Positions 23,315-35,284 of a stretch of DNA of 64,000 nucleotides are shown piece after piece; positions within the stretch are counted from its first letter, which is position 1, and every line of letters starts with the position of its first letter. This stretch comes from Sabellastarte sp. h YS-2021 (lineage: Eukaryota; Annelida; Polychaeta; Sabellida; Sabellidae), in NCBI GenBank assembly GCA_964017235.1, contig OZ024929.1:27029464-27093463 (forward strand), given 5' to 3'. The notes beneath the pieces are model-generated. The model was not told the DNA's origin. It did no database searches and saw nothing but the letters and a program-made list of their open reading frames with translations. Made by a program: the position numbers and the translations under genes.

Positions 23315-24156
23315 AAAGAATGTAGGATATACAGAATCCGGGGAAAAATGCCTCCTGGACAAAATGCCTCACAGAAAAAAATGCCTCCTGGAAAAATGCC
23401 TCCTCGATATTTTGTGACTAGGAAAAAAAAGGCTCCTGAGAAAAAAAAGGTTATTTCAACTTGTAATCATGTTACATATGAAACCTACAATGTATAATAT
23501 CAAAAACATGTTAATTTCAAATATGTACAGTAAAAACCAGAACGTACAATATCACGAAGTACAAATTACAAATATCTTCTTGAAAGGGTATCCCTTCAGC
23601 TGTACTCTGGACCAGTTTAAAAAAAGCAGGATTTATGGCTGTGAGGTTTCTTGATGAAATAGTTGTGGCCTTTATGGCTTACAATATGCATTCTTATCAA
23701 ATTACAACATAGGTTATCCCCTCTGTAAGGAGTTGATCGCAGTTAGATGCACTAGGAGGGGCAGAAATGTAATTACAAGAAAAACACAACACCTGTCATA
23801 ATGGAAACCAGGGATGAACAACCAGCCAAAAGAGTGAGAAGCACCAGCAAAACCTTACTAGAGAAACTTACATACCTTTGTACAGCTAAGCAAAATGGGT
23901 AAAAGACTGTGAATTTTGGGCAGGCATTGGCGACTATAAGACTCAAGTCGAAAAATGAAGATGCCTCTGAAGTTGTAATGTGAACCTGTAGTGTTATGAT
24001 ACTTGAAAGAGCTTTTTTTCTTAGGAGGTATTTTTCCTGGTCACAAAATATTCAGGAGGCATTCTTTCTAGGAGGTATATTTCCTAGGAGACATATTTTG
24101 TAGGAGGCATTTTTTCCAAGAGGCATTTTTTCCGCGCATCGGACATACATTCTTTT
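23315..24156. mobile_element. Foldback element with modular inverted ends
   Basis: Left arm (about 23315-23460) and right arm (about 24005-24156) are inverted copies made of repeated modules AAAAATGCCTCCTGG, sharing also ATTTTGTGAC(T/C)AGGAAAAA. Outer bases AAAGAATGTA and TACATTCTTT pair as well. The interior of about 550 bp has no recognised coding content. No convincing target duplication was found. Confidence 0.75.
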
Positions 24157-24829
24157 AAGAAGTAAATTTCACACCTACAATTTCACTTCTGCGAAGCTGT
24201 GGTCGTTCTTTAATTTGTTAAATATAGTAACATACACAATGCAATAAACTTTACATTTTCTATTCCTTATCATGCATATCTTGACATCTTTTACAGATTA
24301 CTTCGCACTTTTTCATCAGGGTCGCTTCGTTTTTGTCAGCAAAAACATTTTTCTAGTTAAAAATGTTGTAACCTTAAACTCATTTCTTAACTTTTGTTAA
24401 CCATTTAAACTCTGTTTAAGATTACTTGTCTACAGATTTTAAATATACTTAGATCTGTTCAATCTGTTTCACTCCCACAAAACTGTTTCAACCTTACACT
24501 CATAAGTTAAAAAAATATTAGAAATCTGTTGTAACCTTACAAACGAGACCAATATTTTGTCTAGATATATGTATATGGTGAATATCAATGAAAAAATATC
24601 AATTACCGCATCAAATATCTTCCAAACACCAAAAATAAATTTGTCCCATCATTTAAAATAAATGTTAGTTTTCAGCTGGGGGGGGTGTGTGGGTGTGTGT
24701 GAAGGTAATCTTTTGGTGAGGTTCTGTTCAGGGTTTGTTATAACAACTTAAACATGCACAGAATTGTACATTATTTGAAATACTGTTCAAAAGTTTGAAT
24801 GAAATAAGTTACTTTCAGTATGCTCTAGG
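24157..24829. other. Non-coding stretch, nothing recognised
   Basis: AT-rich, with a G-run and GT microsatellite at about 24679-24701. No exon supported. Confidence 0.5.
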
Positions 24830-25160
24830 AGTTTAAGGTCACCTTGAAATTAGGTCAACCCTGAAAACCAGTTACCACCACATACAAAAGCTGAATTAAA
24901 TCCGTCAACCCATTTTTGAGATACTGTTTGGAAACAAAAAAACTTACACTCAATATAAGTATGTTACAACTGCGAGTTTAGGGTTACCTTACAGTAGGGT
25001 ACAGTTACATCCACATACCAAATTTGAATTTAATCTGTTAAACCATTTTTGGTTTACTCTCCAGAAACAAAGAGTGACAACAACAGTCACCAACACCACA
25101 GGACAGAGGACAAAGCAATCCCTCTATGTCACCCAGCATCGATGCTGGTGACACAAAGAG
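24830..25160. repeat. Two degenerate 143-bp units and a terminal palindrome
   Basis: 'TTAAGGTCACCTTGAAATTAG' at about 24834 and the diverged 'TTTAGGGTTACCTTACAGTAG' at about 24977 head two units 143 bp apart. At 25128-25152 lies a near-perfect palindrome around CAGCATCGATGCTG with GTCAC/GTGAC outer arms and one bulged C. This may be the 3' hairpin end of another tandem-core element. Confidence 0.45.
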
Positions 25161-25639
25161 ATGCAAAATATAGGTTTTTGTTTAAAGATGTGCATAGTAA
25201 TGGCAGAGAGCAGTATGTAGTACCGTTTTTGGCTAGTTTCGTAATTGTATTATTAGTCTACTGTTTATGCATTGAGTATATCATTAATTCCATGTTTCAT
25301 ACAAACCTGTTATGTACACACATCTTAGCTCAACTTCTTTTTTTTTCCCTTCTGGTGGGAAAAATGAAAAAATATAAATTTGGCATTTCCAACCCACTGA
25401 TATTGTTGTACAGCTCACAAGTATAAGCACATGTGAGTAAATTATAAAAGCATTAATTGATATGCACTAGAGTATGAATGGAAAGCAATATTTACATATG
25501 TCACAAATATTTATACAGATTTTTAGTAGAAAAAAATGGGTTAAAAACAGCTTACTCTAAATATAAATTACATTGAGCTCTGGAAGAACTTGTAAAGGAT
25601 ATATTTATACAGCAGTTATATATCAAAGCTCGTGATGAT

Positions 25640-26620
25640 CAATACTAAAGCTTTACACTTTACATATAGTGTCTTTGGACTCGCCTCAGTCATTAACTTC
25701 ACATGGATGTGGTTTTGCTGTATTCTTTTCATGTTCCACAGATTCTTTCTATATATCTATAGCTTCAGTTTGAAGTGGAGTATCTGGTTTCCCCTTCGAT
25801 TAAAGCCTTTTTAGCATTGGTAATTACTTTGTTATTCCATGGGAGAATGGCCCTCCTTAGCCAGTAGGACTGCCATCCAAGTTAAGACTTTCTTTCGTTT
25901 GGGTCAAAAAATGCTGACTTTAGTTGACATTAGCTTTTCTTCCAAAATCTTAAATACAGCTCCCTTTTCAGATCCCCATAATAACCTGCAGTTTTCTTCA
26001 TTGGTTGCAGTATTGGTAACACTATTACTGCTGCATATTTGGGTATCAGACTGTCAGACATGATTCCTGTGACATGATACATAATTTGCAAGACCCATCA
26101 AACTCTGGGTTTGTGATACACTAGCAGGATTTTCATGTACAATATGACCTCAATTTTAGTAGGATGATTACTTTGGTCTTCATATCTTCTGCACTAAATA
26201 TCCATGCATAAAATTTTACACGTCATACATAAATTTTAACATTTCTTCTTAGTGAGTATCAAGTACAGCTGTATCACAACAATTAAGAAGTGTTATTTCT
26301 GATTGTAACTGAAATCACTTTGAAAATCCAGCTTTGGAAACACAGTTGCACTAATTATGATGAAAAGGAATTATTCTGTGCAACTGGGGCACCAATTGGA
26401 CATCACTATTAATATATACTTTCACTTCAACACTTGGAAGAAGTTTCCATGTGCCTTTGAATAATTTGTATATTTTGCCCGAGTTTCATTAGTCTTTTCA
26501 GTAATCATTCCAAAAATCTTTTCCAACGGATTTTCAATAACTTTTAGAGTGTCAAGCAGATTTATATCAGAAAATGTATCAGCCAGTTCTTTCCACAATA
26601 ACATAGTCACAGTTAAATCT
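25640..26620 (-). pseudogene. Decayed coding-like sequence, unrecognised
   Basis: On the minus strand, short protein-like stretches appear in changing frames: 'ELADTFSDINLLDTLKVIE…IFGMITEKTNETRAKYTNY' (26600-26430) and 'LLWGSEKGAVFKILEEKL', 'KVLTWMAVLLAKEGHSPME' (about 26000-25835). Composition looks like an old transposon or retrogene ORF with stops. I do not recognise the family. Confidence 0.3.
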
Positions 26621-27538
26621 GTTTCCTTTTTACTTGACCTCTAAATTTCCCCACTGCCAGTGAGGCATCCTTGAAATTTTAACCGAATAACTCTGCACAA
26701 TGGAAAATTTTGACATGTAATTTCTTAGAACATCATGAATAAACAATGTCTTGCTTTTGCACCACATTCTACTTAGCATTAAAAATCAGTGCTTTTGGCT
26801 TTGTAGGAAACTTGAAAGGAAAACTTGACTTTACCCACCAATGTTATGCAGTGATGATACATTTTCCTCATCAGCATACTTGTCAGCTTGATGTACTATA
26901 TTCTTTTTGAAATTTTTAGTAATAAGGACCTTTGCTGATTTGTTCAGTAAATGTGAGTATTCCTAAAAACTTCAATGAATACACATGTTTACTGTTTTTT
27001 GGTCCATCAAATAAGCCTATTTACTGAAATCATGATGAATACTTTTTATCTTACATTTTTGGTTAGCTAAAATGGGTCTCAGTTGCATTTATAACTGACG
27101 CACATATAAGTTTAGTGCATTGCTTAATGTGCTCTGTTGCAAAAGTGCCAAAGGAAAAAGTGCCCTCCTCCTTTTCTATAAAATTTGAACTCTACTTTGT
27201 AGTAAAGTGACTCTGATCTGATAATATATTGAAATATTTTGAGTGTGATATTTAAAACCTAGTCAACGTATTATTGAAGAAAGGGCATATGGCATGAAAT
27301 CAAAAAGCCAAAACTACATCCCAAAGGTCTGACAATAGCAAAAGTAATTGACAGCGAGACACTTTTCCAACCATTCAATATACATAAGCAGTAAACTTTT
27401 CTAAGATGGCACATTTAACAATATATGTGATGATTTCAGAACTTAGTCTTGGGTTTGGCAATATATACCGAAAGTGGATAAACTAACAGTAACTTATGAA
27501 GGCTTTCTTTTCTGAAGTTTAAGGTTTGTGTATTTTAG
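26621..27538. other. Intron or upstream region of the WD40-SOCS gene, nothing recognised
   Basis: AT-rich. It ends in a pyrimidine-containing acceptor (TGTATTTTAG) at 27529-27538 for the exon that follows. Earlier exons of that gene were not identified. Confidence 0.5.
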
Positions 27539-27733
27539 GTTATTCACTTCCTTCATCTACATCTGAAGATCAGTTGTTTTGGTGGACAGATATAGACTTC
27601 ATTCCATTTAAAGACAACTGCTTATTTGTCAGTGTTGGAGCTTATATTAACAGACCCAACAGATCACCAATAAAGGCTTCACCATTGCTTCAGGGTCTTA
27701 TTTATGTGTGGACATTTGGAGAAAGCAAACATA
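27539..27733 (+). CDS. WD40/SOCS-box protein, internal exon (5' exons not found)
   Basis: A 195-nt open exon has acceptor TATTTTAG and strong donor gtaagt at 27734. It is phase 1 at both ends (65 codons), and joining to 29461 gives an uninterrupted frame (…FGESKH-R-VEILKG…). The product includes 'LFWWTDIDFIPF', 'LFVSVGAYI' and 'LLQGLIYVWTFG', which read as beta-strands of a WD40-type propeller blade (strand wording 'IYVWTFG' is like the W-D end of a blade). It lies upstream of the terminal exon that carries the SOCS box. The start codon and N-terminus must lie further upstream in exons I could not identify. Confidence 0.75.
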
Positions 27734-27790
27734 GTAAGTAACCACACTTCTACCAAACCTTAAATGAGTTAAAAGATATGTATTACTTTT

Positions 27791-28430
27791 TACCCCACAG
27801 CCTGTAAGGGCTGTCAGGGTATTGTTTTCACCCATGGTGTCTGTATGGGTGGGCGGGCGGCGGGAAAAAGTTTATCCAGGCTGTATCTCAGAAACTGTAA
27901 GGTGTAGGAAGCTGATACTTGGTAGGGACATTGGTTAGGGGATGTAGGTGTGCAACATCATGGTCTGACCTTGATTTGACCTTTGACCTTGCCGTAGTGA
28001 CCTTGAGTTTGAAAATCTTGTCCGGGCTATATCTCAGAAACCGTAAGGTGTAGGAAGTTGATACTGGTAGGGACATTGCTTAGGGGGTGTAGGTGGGCAA
28101 CGTCATGGTCTGTCCTTCATTTGACCTTTGACCTTGCCGTAGTGACTTAGATCTTTAAAATCGTGTCCGGGCTATATCTGGGACATTGTAAGGTGTAGGA
28201 AGTTGATACTTAGTAGGGACATTGGTTAGGGGGTGTAGGTATGCAGCGTCATGGTGTGACCTTGATTGGACCTTGCCGTAGAGGCCTTGACCTATAAAAT
28301 ATTGTCCAGGCTATATCTCGGAAAATGTAAGGTGTGTTGATACTTGGTCGGGACATTGGTTGGGAGTTATAGGTGTGCAACGTCATGCTGTGACCTTTAC
28401 CTTTGGCTCTGCCGAAGTGTGTTCACCTGC
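27791..28430 (+). mobile_element. Helentron-like family 1, copy 2 (3'-truncated), in the intron
   Basis: Starts TTTTTACCCCACAGCC with the diverged palindrome, followed by about four 146-bp-type core units (AAACTGTAAGG / AAACCGTAAGG…TGACCTTTGACCTTG). It lacks the unique tail, subterminal repeat and 3' hairpin. It lies inside the phase-1 intron of the WD40-SOCS gene in the same orientation as the gene. Confidence 0.8.
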
Positions 28431-29070
28431 AATAATTTAGATATATTTCTGTTATGACGAAGATACATATATTACTGCAACTGATCAAATGCTTTGTCCA
28501 AGCGAATTCAAACTTGACTGGGAGATATGTCACCATCATAGTTAAGTTGCTTTCAGAATTGGTGTAATTCTGTTGATTCGTTTGTCCATTTTTGGTCCGT
28601 TAAATTTGTCTGTCCGTCAACATTTCTGTTTCCGGACTCTAACTTGAAAACGCTTTGTCCAATCGAATTCAACTTGGCAGGGAGATAGATCACCATCATA
28701 GCTAAGTTGCTTTCGAAATTGGATTAACTCCATCTGTCTGTGTGTCTGTTTTTTGTCCGTTTGTCTGTCCATCAACATTTCCGTTTCCATACTCTAACTC
28801 TAAAACGCTTTGTCCAATCCAATTCAAACTTGACATGGAGATAGATCACCATCGTAGCTATAAGTTGTTTCAAAATTGGTGTAATTCTGTCTGTTCATTT
28901 GTCCATTTTTTGTCCGTTTGTCTGTCCATCAACATTTCTGTTTCTGGACTCTAACTTGAAAATGCTATGTCCAATCGAATTCAAACTTGACAGGGAGATA
29001 GATCATCCACAGTTAAGTTGCTTTCGAAATTGGTGCAATTCTGTATGTTCGTTTGTCCATTTATAGCATA
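28431..29070. repeat. Tandem repeat, unit about 155 bp, about four units
   Basis: CAACATTTC recurs at about 28618, 28773 and 28930 (155 and 157 bp apart). Units share 'CTTTGTCCAATCGAATTCAA' and 'GGGAGATAGATCACCATC'. Intronic. The unrelated family 1 core units end directly to the left. Confidence 0.8.
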
Positions 29071-29460
29071 GATACAACTGTGTAACCTAGAGTACAAGTT
29101 TTACATTTCTTAGCACGTCTAACACATTTACCTTAACTGGGTGACCTAACATTTCTTTCCTTTGTTTTTAAATTTAATTACAGCAGTCTCTAACCTTATT
29201 GCTGCCTGCACAACTCACATTTTCGGGCATCTCTGACCCTCTTGTTACACTCTAATGCAATCCCCGAGTTATAGCATCCCCTGACTATTGCTTTTGTCAA
29301 TTCTTTTGTTTAATTAGCTGAGTTTCACCCCATGGGGGAAGATATTGCACCTGCAAAGCAGTAGATTAAATTAGATTAATACATGTAACACATATGCGGA
29401 ACAATGTAAGGGTCTAATTTATGAAGAAAAAAAACACTTAAAACAACATTATTTTTGCAG

Positions 29461-30464
29461 GAGTTGAAATCTTGAAAGGCAGCAAGAGTTCAGCATTTCC
29501 AAATATTAGTGTACATCCGAGTGGGGAGTGTATTCTTTATATAGGGACTGGCAACATCCATCTGGTGAATATGTTTTCTATGAAGAGTGTCACAAAATCC
29601 AAGGATGCAAACATGAGTAACTTTCAGTGTTGTGCACAGTCTCCCAGTGGGTATCATTTTGTTTATGTCAGTAAAATGTCTGCCAAAGTTAAGCTGGGAT
29701 TTTGCTATTTAGACAATGGTACGTACCTGCTTGACAGAGGTCTACTTGACTGCGATAAACTGTGTCGTGGATTTAGATCAGATGGTTCCTTCAGAGATCG
29801 TTACCAGTGTAAATTCTCTAAAGACAGTAGCTATGTAGCAGTGTCTTCCTCTTTTGGACATTTACTTGTAATTGCATTTGGAAAACTAGAGTTACACTGT
29901 GACATTTCCCCTGGATTGATTGACTGGACAACTGACCGCTTGGCAAATGAAAGATGTTTTGACTTTGATCCTAGCTATGGACATGAGAAGATTGCATTTG
30001 GATCGGATAGAGGGAAGGTGTATTTCTGTGACACAGATCAGGGCAAGGTGGAAAACAGTATCAGGTTAGACGATAATGGAGAGATTCAATGCCTCAAGTA
30101 TTCACCCAGTGGGAATCTCTTGGCAGTGGCATTGTCTCTTGGAGTGGTACGTCTGTTGGAGCCAGAGAGTGGAGACTGCCAGCTAACACTGGATGCAGTG
30201 AATGTTATTCAGGATGCTGCTATTAAGACTGTGCTGGGTGGGGAATTAGCCCAAGTCATAAGGATGACATACACCACACATGGGGAGCATTTGGCTGTGT
30301 CTTATACTGATGGATATGTACGTGTTTGGAAATTAACTCAAGATCTAAATCTGCAGGATCTGTGCAGCCGAGCATTGCTGAGATTTGTTGGCTTATCGCT
30401 GATTGGTAAACTTCCACTGCCAAGGAAAATTTTGGATGGCATCATTGGAAGATATTCTACTTGA
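29461..30464 (+). CDS. WD40/SOCS-box protein, terminal exon (likely Cullin-5 ligase substrate receptor)
   Basis: The acceptor TTTTTGCAG at 29452-29460 opens an exon of 1004 nt that completes a split Arg codon and runs to TGA at 30462-30464. About 333 residues follow. The first about 290 show WD40-type repeats: 'FPNISVHPSGECILYIG', 'CKFSKDSSYVAVSSSFGHLLVIAF', 'IAFGSDRGKVYFCDTDQG', 'CLKYSPSGNLLAVALSLGVVRLLEPESG', 'MTYTTHGEHLAVSYTDGYVRVWKL'. The last about 37 residues form a SOCS box: BC-box LQDLC (30351-30365) and the Cul5-box LPLP (30411-30422), then KILDGII. In known SOCS-box proteins these recruit Elongin B/C and Cullin-5, with the propeller binding the substrate. It resembles WSB1/WSB2 in layout, but I cannot call it an ortholog. 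The protein probably acts in the cytosol or nucleus (inference). Confidence 0.9.
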
Positions 30465-31679
30465 AGACAAACTATAGTAGAGTGTTACAGACCCACACTC
30501 AGTACCTTAAATCTGGGTCAGTTTTCACAATGCATCCGTGAGACAAATATCAGTGTAAATCTTTGGTTCCCTTAAATTTGTATCTTTTAATAAGTTCTAT
30601 TTAACTCAGTCTTTCTTCTTGAAGGTAACCGCTGTAATATTTCAAGGAATTTCACAAAAATCTTACAGAATTGGAATTTAATGGAAATGTCCTTATACTG
30701 TACTAGAGTAGCTGAAATTTGCTACATGTGGAAATACTAATAAAAATAATGAATTGAGGTGAGATTTGTTAAATGTAGAGTAAATCTGAGCTTTTTGAAC
30801 TGCAATATACAAAGTTTAAGACAAAGCATCATATTATTCATCGAATTAACAAAGGTTTTAGAGGTGGTGAATTTTAGATTTCTTACTGTATATTATTAAA
30901 AGCATTAAAACTGTGTGCAGTAGTTATATTTATATAGAAAAGTTTTGAGAGACGCGAGATTTTGCACCAAATCCATAAGCTTGTACCCATTCCATTAAGT
31001 ATGTTCTAAGCGGAGTTAAAGGAGACTTAATCAAATACACCTTCCTTCGTTTAAGGAGCTTCTTGGGGGTGGGGCGGGGGGCGGGGCTTTTACCTTTTAG
31101 ACACTAGGTGCAGTTGATAAAGCTAAAAGACAATGGGATCTTTCAACTCCCTGTATGTTTCACACTGTGATAGATGGATCATTTTGTTGAGTTTTTGAAC
31201 GAGCTGTGATGTTGTTATTCTTACTATTATTGCTATTGATATATTTGTTGTATTGTATAAATGGGATATAGAACAGATTTATATGCAAGGGACAAAGTTT
31301 TTGCAAATTTATATGAAATTGACTTGATACAAATTTCACGTGTCATTTAACATTTCATAAAATGGCATGATGCTTTATCAGCTTATAAAATGCAAACCGG
31401 TGACCCTTCTATTTGTCAGCTCCATTATTTTTGCAGAATGAAGAGTTCATACTATGTTATTTTCTAATAATGGAATATGGTTTGTAGCTGTTAAATTGAC
31501 AGTTTGCAAAGAACAAAAGGGGGGTTTACCAGTCTTCCTCGGCATAAAGCATTCAATGTTAAATTGTTTTCACAACTTATTTTCTTATTAATTAGTTCAG
31601 TGGGTTCGTTTAAAGCCTTTTTAAGGACAATTGCGGCTTTGTCAGTGTAAGCAGGATTTATTTAATACAAACTGTAAAA
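30465..31679 (+). other. 3' UTR and downstream flank of the WD40-SOCS gene
   Basis: A first AATAAA lies at 30739-30744. A second, better-placed signal after a TGTAAA context is far downstream at 34789-34794. Which is used cannot be read from sequence alone. The G-rich block GGGGGTGGGGCGGGG… lies at 31065-31087. Confidence 0.4.
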
Positions 31680-32960
31680 TTTTAATGTAATTTAACTTTT
31701 TGTAAGTTAAATACTTACCTTATCTTATCCTCACTATTGCTATGTGTTGGCAAGAGCAAACATCCACGACCAACTCGAATATTTTTAAAAGAAATATTCT
31801 TGTTGGTACCCTGCGCATGTGTGGACTGCGCATGCACCGCGGCTGTAGTTCCTTTATACTTCATATTTAATTTGGGAGTTTGAAAAGTTATACCCAAATC
31901 AAAAATTTATATGTGGGGATGGACGGGCGGGAATCTGAATATAGTGAGTCACAGTGCCGGCCACGGAGCCACTGATGACCACCTTCTAGCCACTGATAAA
32001 TTGCTGGTCCCTGTTAGTGGCCATTTCTGCTGCATATACCTCATTTCCATGCATTGCCACATGTAGATCTGTTGAGAGTCACGGCATCGTCTTTAAAGTG
32101 GTATTCCCTGTCATCAACAAGCACAGAATCTACCATATACACCTCATGAGAGGAAGTAGAACTGTTACATGAATGCATGGTAAATAATCTTCACTGCTGT
32201 GTACAGAACTCAACACCCAGTAATGGAAACTGCTTCTCTGTGGTTGTATAGCCATTCCCAGAGCCGATACTGCAATCTACTAGTCACTGGTGATGGCCCT
32301 TTCTTCTGTAAATGCTTCAGCATTCCTGGATCGTTCTTTTCCACCTCCTGGTCACTGATAATGGCCGTTTCTGCTGTAACAGCCTCATTGAGGTAGCAGA
32401 ACTAACCAAACAGATTTGAAGCACTCTTACCACAAATATACTCTATGTTAAAATGCAGAGATCTGAAGATGAAGAAAACCACCAGCACTCTTCAAAGGCG
32501 TGAATGTACTGTCATATCAGCATGAAAAGGGTCATTCCTTGTCATCTCGAGCACAGAATCTACTATATTTACCTAAGAAGAGAAAGCAGAACTGTTACTT
32601 GAATATCTGAAGAAAATCCTTTTGCTATGAAACCTGCCTATATTCCAACTATGTTAAAATAAAAGCCAGGAAATGATGAAGAAATAAAACAATCTAAAAA
32701 ATCCATCTAAATGAAGATATTCCGTCTTGTAACACCTCAGCCATTTTGAAATAAACAAAACGGCAAATGGTTTGTAGTCGATGTTTACTCTCTGACGACC
32801 AAATAAAATATGAAGTATAAAGGAACTAGGGACGTGGCCCATGCGCAGGGTACCAACAAGAATATTTCTTTTAAAAATATTTGAGTTGGTCGTGGATGTT
32901 TGCTCTTGCCAACACATAGCAATAGTGAGGATAAGGTAAGGGTATTTTACGCAATAAAAA
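31680..32960. mobile_element. Non-autonomous DIRS-like element (copy C)
   Basis: Inverted ends of about 160-190 bp: the left contains ATACTTACCTTATC, CCAACTCGAATATTTTTAAAAG, GGTACC, GCGCATG and TTTATACTTCATATTTAAT, and the right carries the complement at 32800-32950. The outermost right end (complement TTTTTATTGCGTAAAATAC) resembles the right end of DIRS copies A and B (TTTTATTGCGTTAATAC). The interior (31930-32790) has degenerate internal direct repeats (around 'CACAGAATCTAC(C/T)ATAT' at 32124 and 32560) and no ORF. Grouping with DIRS is an inference from the termini. Confidence 0.6.
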
Positions 32961-34944
32961 TCAGTCTTTCTGCATCTTTGTTTATGTGTGATTATGGGGG
33001 TCCTTGCGTCTTGCAAATCTTATTGTGGGTGAAATGAAGAGGCATTTTATTCAATAAAATGTATGGCTGTTTTGTCTTGCATGTAGATTCTATGTGGTGT
33101 GTGTTGAGGGAATAAATAAACCAAATGGGAAGTTTAATTACACTGAGTTTTATCAAGCCTTGCTGTATAAAATTTCTGATTGATTTTTTTTTCTCAGCCA
33201 TCAAAAGTTTCAGCAGGTACCAATTATTGCCGGGTTCCAATTATCGCCACCAGTAAACAAAATGTTTATATTTCAATAAGGGTCACATATTTTGAAAGCC
33301 TTTTGTTGTACACTTTTTTTCCATTCACGTTGGAGACAGTTCTACTTTTGGAGGTGACTGTTTGCTAAGTTGTATTCATTTTAATTCTACCTGCAATAAG
33401 TACCCGGCAATAATTGGTAGCAAGGCAGTACTTGAACAGTAAGTACTAGTATCCAAGAAGAAACATGACAGCCCTTTTTGATATTGTGTGGCATGACATC
33501 TGAACACTATTGATCTGACTAGCTTTCAAAGCATTTGAATTTTTTTATGATATATAACTGGAAATAAATTTAGAATTTCTGGTTTTTGTTTATAAAAATA
33601 TTATTTTGCAATATAACCAGACAAAAGGGGGGGGGGGGGGGGGGAGGAACTGTGTTTCTATCAACAACACATTAGTCAAAACGGTTGTAGTATAGTGATT
33701 GATAACTTATTAAAAAGATATCGACAAAAAAAAAGTCACAATTTTTGCAAATTTACTGAATATAACTGACGTTAATTACCATAATTGGCTCTGAAAGGAC
33801 CATTACAAATTTTTCAACCTATTGACTTCCATGTGTAGAAAAACAATGGAGATTCTAACTCTCATTGAAACTTTGCCAAGTCAGCGTTTATTGAATGTTT
33901 ACAGCATTTATAAAGTTTGCTTGAAAGATTTGTCGAAATTTTGTGGGGTAACCACCACTTTTTATGATATATTTTTGATTGATATTATATGAACTTTGTT
34001 TCAATCAAATATTTCAAAATTCTTAATGTTAGAAATTTTATAAATTACATTTTGGTCTGAAATTAAGTTAATTTTAGTCAGATATTCAGTCCAATTATTA
34101 AAGCTCCATCACAGATTCTCTTGTGCTGAAAATACATTCACTTGAACTGTTCTGTAATTGTTATGTTTATTTCTTATAAAGTTTGATGTGCACTATGATA
34201 TTACAAAATCATATTAAAAATTAATGAAGTACAGAATTCAAAATGTTATGTGTACTCCTTTCCTACCTCAGCTATGTAAATTACACTAAATCTGAGAAAT
34301 TATAGATCAACTTCTTGCTTCAATAATGAAGTTTCATCTGTGACCACTTATTTTTTATAGTTCTGGATTTAAAATATCAAGATAAACTTATTTTCAACGT
34401 TTGGTGAAATTCTTTATGTTAGAACTATTTTGTAGTGATTGTCCTTAATTCCTTCTATGAGGCTTTTTTCAGGAAGCAAGTGTTTTTCCTTGATTCAAAA
34501 TTTAGAGACAAAGATGAAAATTGCAAAGCTTATGAAACCTGAAAACCTCAGCCAAAAAAAAGAGAAAAAAAGAGACCGTAATTCTCCAGTTTGTAGTACT
34601 TTCAATGCATCAAAGAATGAGGATCTTTTTTTTGCCAACTATATACATAAAATTCTATAAGCATTTTTGCATCTTGGAATCTATCATAAGTATTTTTTTT
34701 TATTTTATTCTTTTTAGTACAAAAAATGGCTTGTGCATGAGCATGAAATATTGTTATTTCTTGTCTGATGTGTAAATGCTTTCCTGTAAATAAACTTTAA
34801 AGTCATCACAAACTATAGTTTGCATTATATTTGTAAATTTAGTTTTGTACCAACACATTCTTACTTAGATTTCTATATTATGATCAACATTCAACATCCT
34901 TTACTGTTCCTGGCATTCAGATCTGGGTCTGATGTCTTCTAATT
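32961..34944. other. Non-coding stretch with a poly-G run and a poly(A) signal
   Basis: Contains a G-run of about 18 bases (33627-33644) and a TGTAAATAAACTTT poly(A) context on the + strand (AATAAA 34789-34794). No supported exon. It could include a long 3' UTR of the upstream gene. Confidence 0.45.
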
Positions 34945-35281
34945 CTAATTTGACTTTTATAGCACTTAATTTCCACTAAGTAGTGGACTCTAGGGCGCAA
35001 CAAGACCATAGCAATATGCAAATTCAAAGTCCAGGGACAGAAATGGGTCAGCACCACGGAGAAGCCATAAGAGAAAATGAGCTAAGGAGGATATGCCTTT
35101 GCATAGAGATAGGTCTTGAGCTTCTTTCTAAAAGAGGCAATAGTGGGTGACGCACGGATGTCTTCAGGAAATGAATTCCAAACAGTGGGAGCATCAAAGG
35201 CAAAACTGAAACCAAACTGCTTAGTGGACTTGTCTTGAGTAGGGTACATCTCTTTTCAACATGTTGCAGTAATTGTTTCAT
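34945..35281 (-). pseudogene. LINE ORF2 C-terminus and 3' end (CR1/L2-like fragment)
   Basis: On the minus strand a frame in 35230-35095 reads 'FGFSFAFDAPTVWNSF', 'PEDIRASPTIASFRKK' and 'LKTYLYAKAYPP', the conserved C-terminal motif of CR1/L2-clade LINE proteins. It is followed by a short 3' UTR ('…GGAAATTAAGTGCTATAAAAG') to about 34945. The fragment is cut at about 35282, where a DIRS-like end begins. It is a different, better preserved family from the one at 13069-15838. Confidence 0.75.
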
Positions 35282-35284
35282 GAA

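Noticed and set aside
25049..25426. 125-codon + strand ORF
   Set aside because: It begins in the degenerate 143-bp repeat and runs through the palindrome at 25128-25152 into AT-rich DNA; no acceptor or domain.
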